6,898 nucleotides of DNA, from positions 1-6,898 of the forward strand of contig JBKPFU010000186.1 of NCBI GenBank assembly GCA_046728975.1. The letters run 5' to 3'. Below, in pieces: positions 5,469-6,898 of this stretch. The first letter of the stretch is position 1, and every line of letters starts with the position of its first letter. The notes under the pieces were generated by a model. The model made no database searches. It was not told the DNA's origin and saw only the letters and a list, made by a program, of their open reading frames with translations. The stretch is from JBKPFU01 sp046728975. GTDB lineage: Bacteria; Actinomycetota; Thermoleophilia; Gaiellales; Gaiellaceae. The position numbers and the translations under genes were made by a program.

Positions 5469-6401
5469 ATGCGTGAGACCGAGAAGATCTGGATGAACGG
5501 CGAGTTCATCGAGTGGGCCGATGCAAAGGTCCACGTCGGGGTCCACGGCCTTCATTACGGGTCCGGCGTGTTCGAAGGGATCCGGGCGTACGAGACGGCG
5601 AAGGGCACTGCGGTCTTCCGGCTCACCGACCACCTGAATCGCCTCCACAACTCGGCGCGCTTGCTGTACATGGAGATCCCGTACTCCGTCGACGAGCTGC
5701 GCGCCGTCTGTCACGAGCTGATCGGGATCAACGGGCTACCCGAGTGCTACCTGCGGCCGATCGCGTTCTACGGGTACGGCGAGCTCGGCGTCTCGGCGCT
5801 GGGAAACCCGATCGAGACGGTGATCATGAGCTGGCCGTGGGGCGCCTACCTCGGTGAGGAGGGGCTGAAGAAGGGAATCCACGCGAAGATCTCCAGCTGG
5901 CAGCGGATTGGGCCGAACGTGATCCCGCACGTCTCCAAGGCCACCGGCGTCTATCTCAACTCGATGCTCGCGGTGACCGAGGCAAACCGCGCCGGCTACG
6001 ACGAAGCGATCCTTCTCACCGCGGAGGGCTTCATTGCGGACGGTTCCGGCGAGAACGTGTTCATCGTCACGGACGGCGTCATCTACACGCCCGACCTGTC
6101 CGCCTCGATCCTTCCGGGAATTACCCGTGACACGGTGATCCAGATCGCACAGGACCTCGGGTACCGGGTGGTGGAGAAGAGTCTGATCCGGTCGGACCTC
6201 TACCTGGCCGACGAGGCGTTCATGACGGGCACCGCGGCCGAGGTAACGCCCCTACGTGCGATCGACGACGTCGAGCTTGGCGTCGGTGAGGTGACGCTCG
6301 AGATCCAGGAGGCGTACCTCGACACGGCTCGTGGGCGTAGCGAGCGCTGGTCGCAGTGGCTCGAGTACGCCACGCCCGCGGCCGAGCCCGCCGGCGCTTG
6401 A
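5469..6401 (+). CDS. ilvE: Branched-chain amino acid aminotransferase
   Basis: IlvE moves the amino group between glutamate and the 2-oxo acids of leucine, isoleucine and valine, the last step of their synthesis, in the cytosol. The 310 residues fit the fold-type IV PLP family (E. coli IlvE is about 309). Visible marks are the N-terminal KIWMNGEF, HYGSGVFEGIRAY (29-41), the Schiff-base lysine K157 in SKATGVYLNS, E195 in DGSGENVF, LPGITRDTV (215-223) and EAFMTGTAAEVTPL (249-262). The C-terminal RGRSERWSQWL matches the usual end of bacterial IlvE. The fingerprint favours branched-chain over D-amino-acid aminotransferase or aminodeoxychorismate lyase, relatives in the same fold. The strong Shine-Dalgarno settles the start. 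Its stop overlaps the start of a DegT-family gene, so the two may be coupled. Confidence 0.95.
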   Translation: MRETEKIWMNGEFIEWADAKVHVGVHGLHYGSGVFEGIRAYETAKGTAVFRLTDHLNRLHNSARLLYMEIPYSVDELRAVCHELIGINGLPECYLRPIAFYGYGELGVSALGNPIETVIMSWPWGAYLGEEGLKKGIHAKISSWQRIGPNVIPHVSKATGVYLNSMLAVTEANRAGYDEAILLTAEGFIADGSGENVFIVTDGVIYTPDLSASILPGITRDTVIQIAQDLGYRVVEKSLIRSDLYLADEAFMTGTAAEVTPLRAIDDVELGVGEVTLEIQEAYLDTARGRSERWSQWLEYATPAAEPAGA

Positions 6402-6898
6402 AGGCCGACACGCGGGTCGTACCGCTCTCGTATCCCTACCTCGACGAGCGGGAGGAGGAGCTCGTCCTCGACGTCCTGAGATCGGGGCGGTTGTCTCTCG
6501 GGCCGACGATCGACCGCTTCGAGGAGGCCTTCGCGGAGGCGGTTGGAGCTCCCTACGCGGCGGCGGTGTCGAGCGGAACAACTGGCCTTCACCTGCTGTG
6601 CCATGCGGCCGGCATCGGCCCAGGCGACGAGGTGATCACGACGCCGTACTCGTTCGCGGCGTCCGCGAACTGCTTCATCTACGAAGGCGCGACGCCGGTA
6701 TTCGCCGACGTCGATCCGGGCACGCTGAACCTGGAACCGGGCGCGGTCGAGGCCGCAATAACCGAGCGGACGCGGGCGATCGTGGCGGTCGACATCTTCG
6801 GCTATCCGTGTGAGCTCGACGCGATGCGCGAACTTGCCAAGCGCCACGACCTCGTCTTGATCGACGACGCATGCGAGGCGCTGGGGGCGCGCTACAAG
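6398..6898 (+). CDS. DegT/DnrJ/EryC1/StrS family aminotransferase, N-terminal part (runs off window)
   Basis: The first 167 codons reach the last base of the window without a stop. The protein is a PLP-dependent sugar aminotransferase of the DegT/StrS family, which usually aminates keto-sugar nucleotides (for example UDP- or dTDP-linked 4-keto or 3-keto sugars) for surface polysaccharides or glycosylated products. Supporting motifs are PLSYPYLDEREEELVLDVLRSG at the start (9-30, key P9, G30), LSLGPTIDRFEEAFA (32-46), the phosphate-loop SSGTTGLHL (58-66), GDEVITTPYSFAAS (76-89), and LIDDACEALGA (154-164), in which D157 should pair with the PLP nitrogen. The catalytic lysine lies beyond the window. 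The best start is TTG 6398, which shares TTGA with the ilvE stop; GTG 6356 is in frame but would add an arginine-rich piece that looks like ilvE read out of frame. No strong ribosome site is seen, consistent with translational coupling. A nucleotide-sugar cluster probably follows. Confidence 0.85.
   Translation, partial: MKADTRVVPLSYPYLDEREEELVLDVLRSGRLSLGPTIDRFEEAFAEAVGAPYAAAVSSGTTGLHLLCHAAGIGPGDEVITTPYSFAASANCFIYEGATPVFADVDPGTLNLEPGAVEAAITERTRAIVAVDIFGYPCELDAMRELAKRHDLVLIDDACEALGARYK

Noticed and set aside
4932..5714. A 260-codon - strand frame opposite the YbaK-family gene and ilvE
   Set aside because: It spans two well-supported genes and has shadow-like composition. It also crosses the leaderless promoter region.
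1..6898. CRISPR arrays, tRNA or rRNA genes, insertion sequences, phage genes or attachment sites
   Set aside because: No regularly spaced repeats, transposase or integrase motifs, or RNA gene sequences were seen; nearly all bases are accounted for by housekeeping-type genes.

Overview
The window is ordinary GC-rich bacterial chromosome, densely packed, with almost every gene on the + strand. The high GC, the strong third-position GC bias, the TANNNT-type -10 boxes placed 6-7 nt before start codons (leaderless style) and a small CECADPDC-type protein all suggest Actinomycetota. The class Thermoleophilia (Gaiellales/Solirubrobacterales-like lineages) is my best guess, but it rests on remembered family distribution and not on a marker gene.

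Layout. Positions 2-451 are the 3' end of a PQQ-like beta-propeller protein. A short AT-richer spacer (452-495) leads into a secreted cell-wall peptidase with two peptidoglycan-binding domains and an M23 domain (496-1371). Next is a tight three-gene block: a class V PLP aminotransferase (1402-2541), SerA D-3-phosphoglycerate dehydrogenase with a C-terminal ACT domain (2516-4117), and a small integral-membrane ICMT-like methyltransferase (4089-4577). Each overlaps the previous one by about 26-29 nt. The first two together look like a serine-biosynthesis unit, with the aminotransferase filling the SerC role. The third has no obvious link to serine.

Converging on this block from the - strand is a small zinc-finger-like gene (about 4581-4939) that appears broken by a one-base frameshift near 4857-4858 and has no usable start codon in its upstream frame. 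Divergent from it are a YbaK/EbsC-type aminoacyl-tRNA deacylase (4953-5444), then IlvE branched-chain aminotransferase (5469-6401) with a good ribosome binding site and a plausible promoter of its own. The 5' part of a DegT/DnrJ/EryC1/StrS aminotransferase (6398-6898) starts at a TTG overlapping the ilvE stop and runs off the window.

The common theme is amino-acid metabolism: three PLP aminotransferases of three different families plus SerA. I found no tRNA, rRNA, CRISPR array, insertion sequence, phage gene or recognisable riboswitch, and no gene-free stretch above 300 bases. I do not see a previously undescribed multi-gene system. The item most worth checking is the frameshifted small - strand gene.
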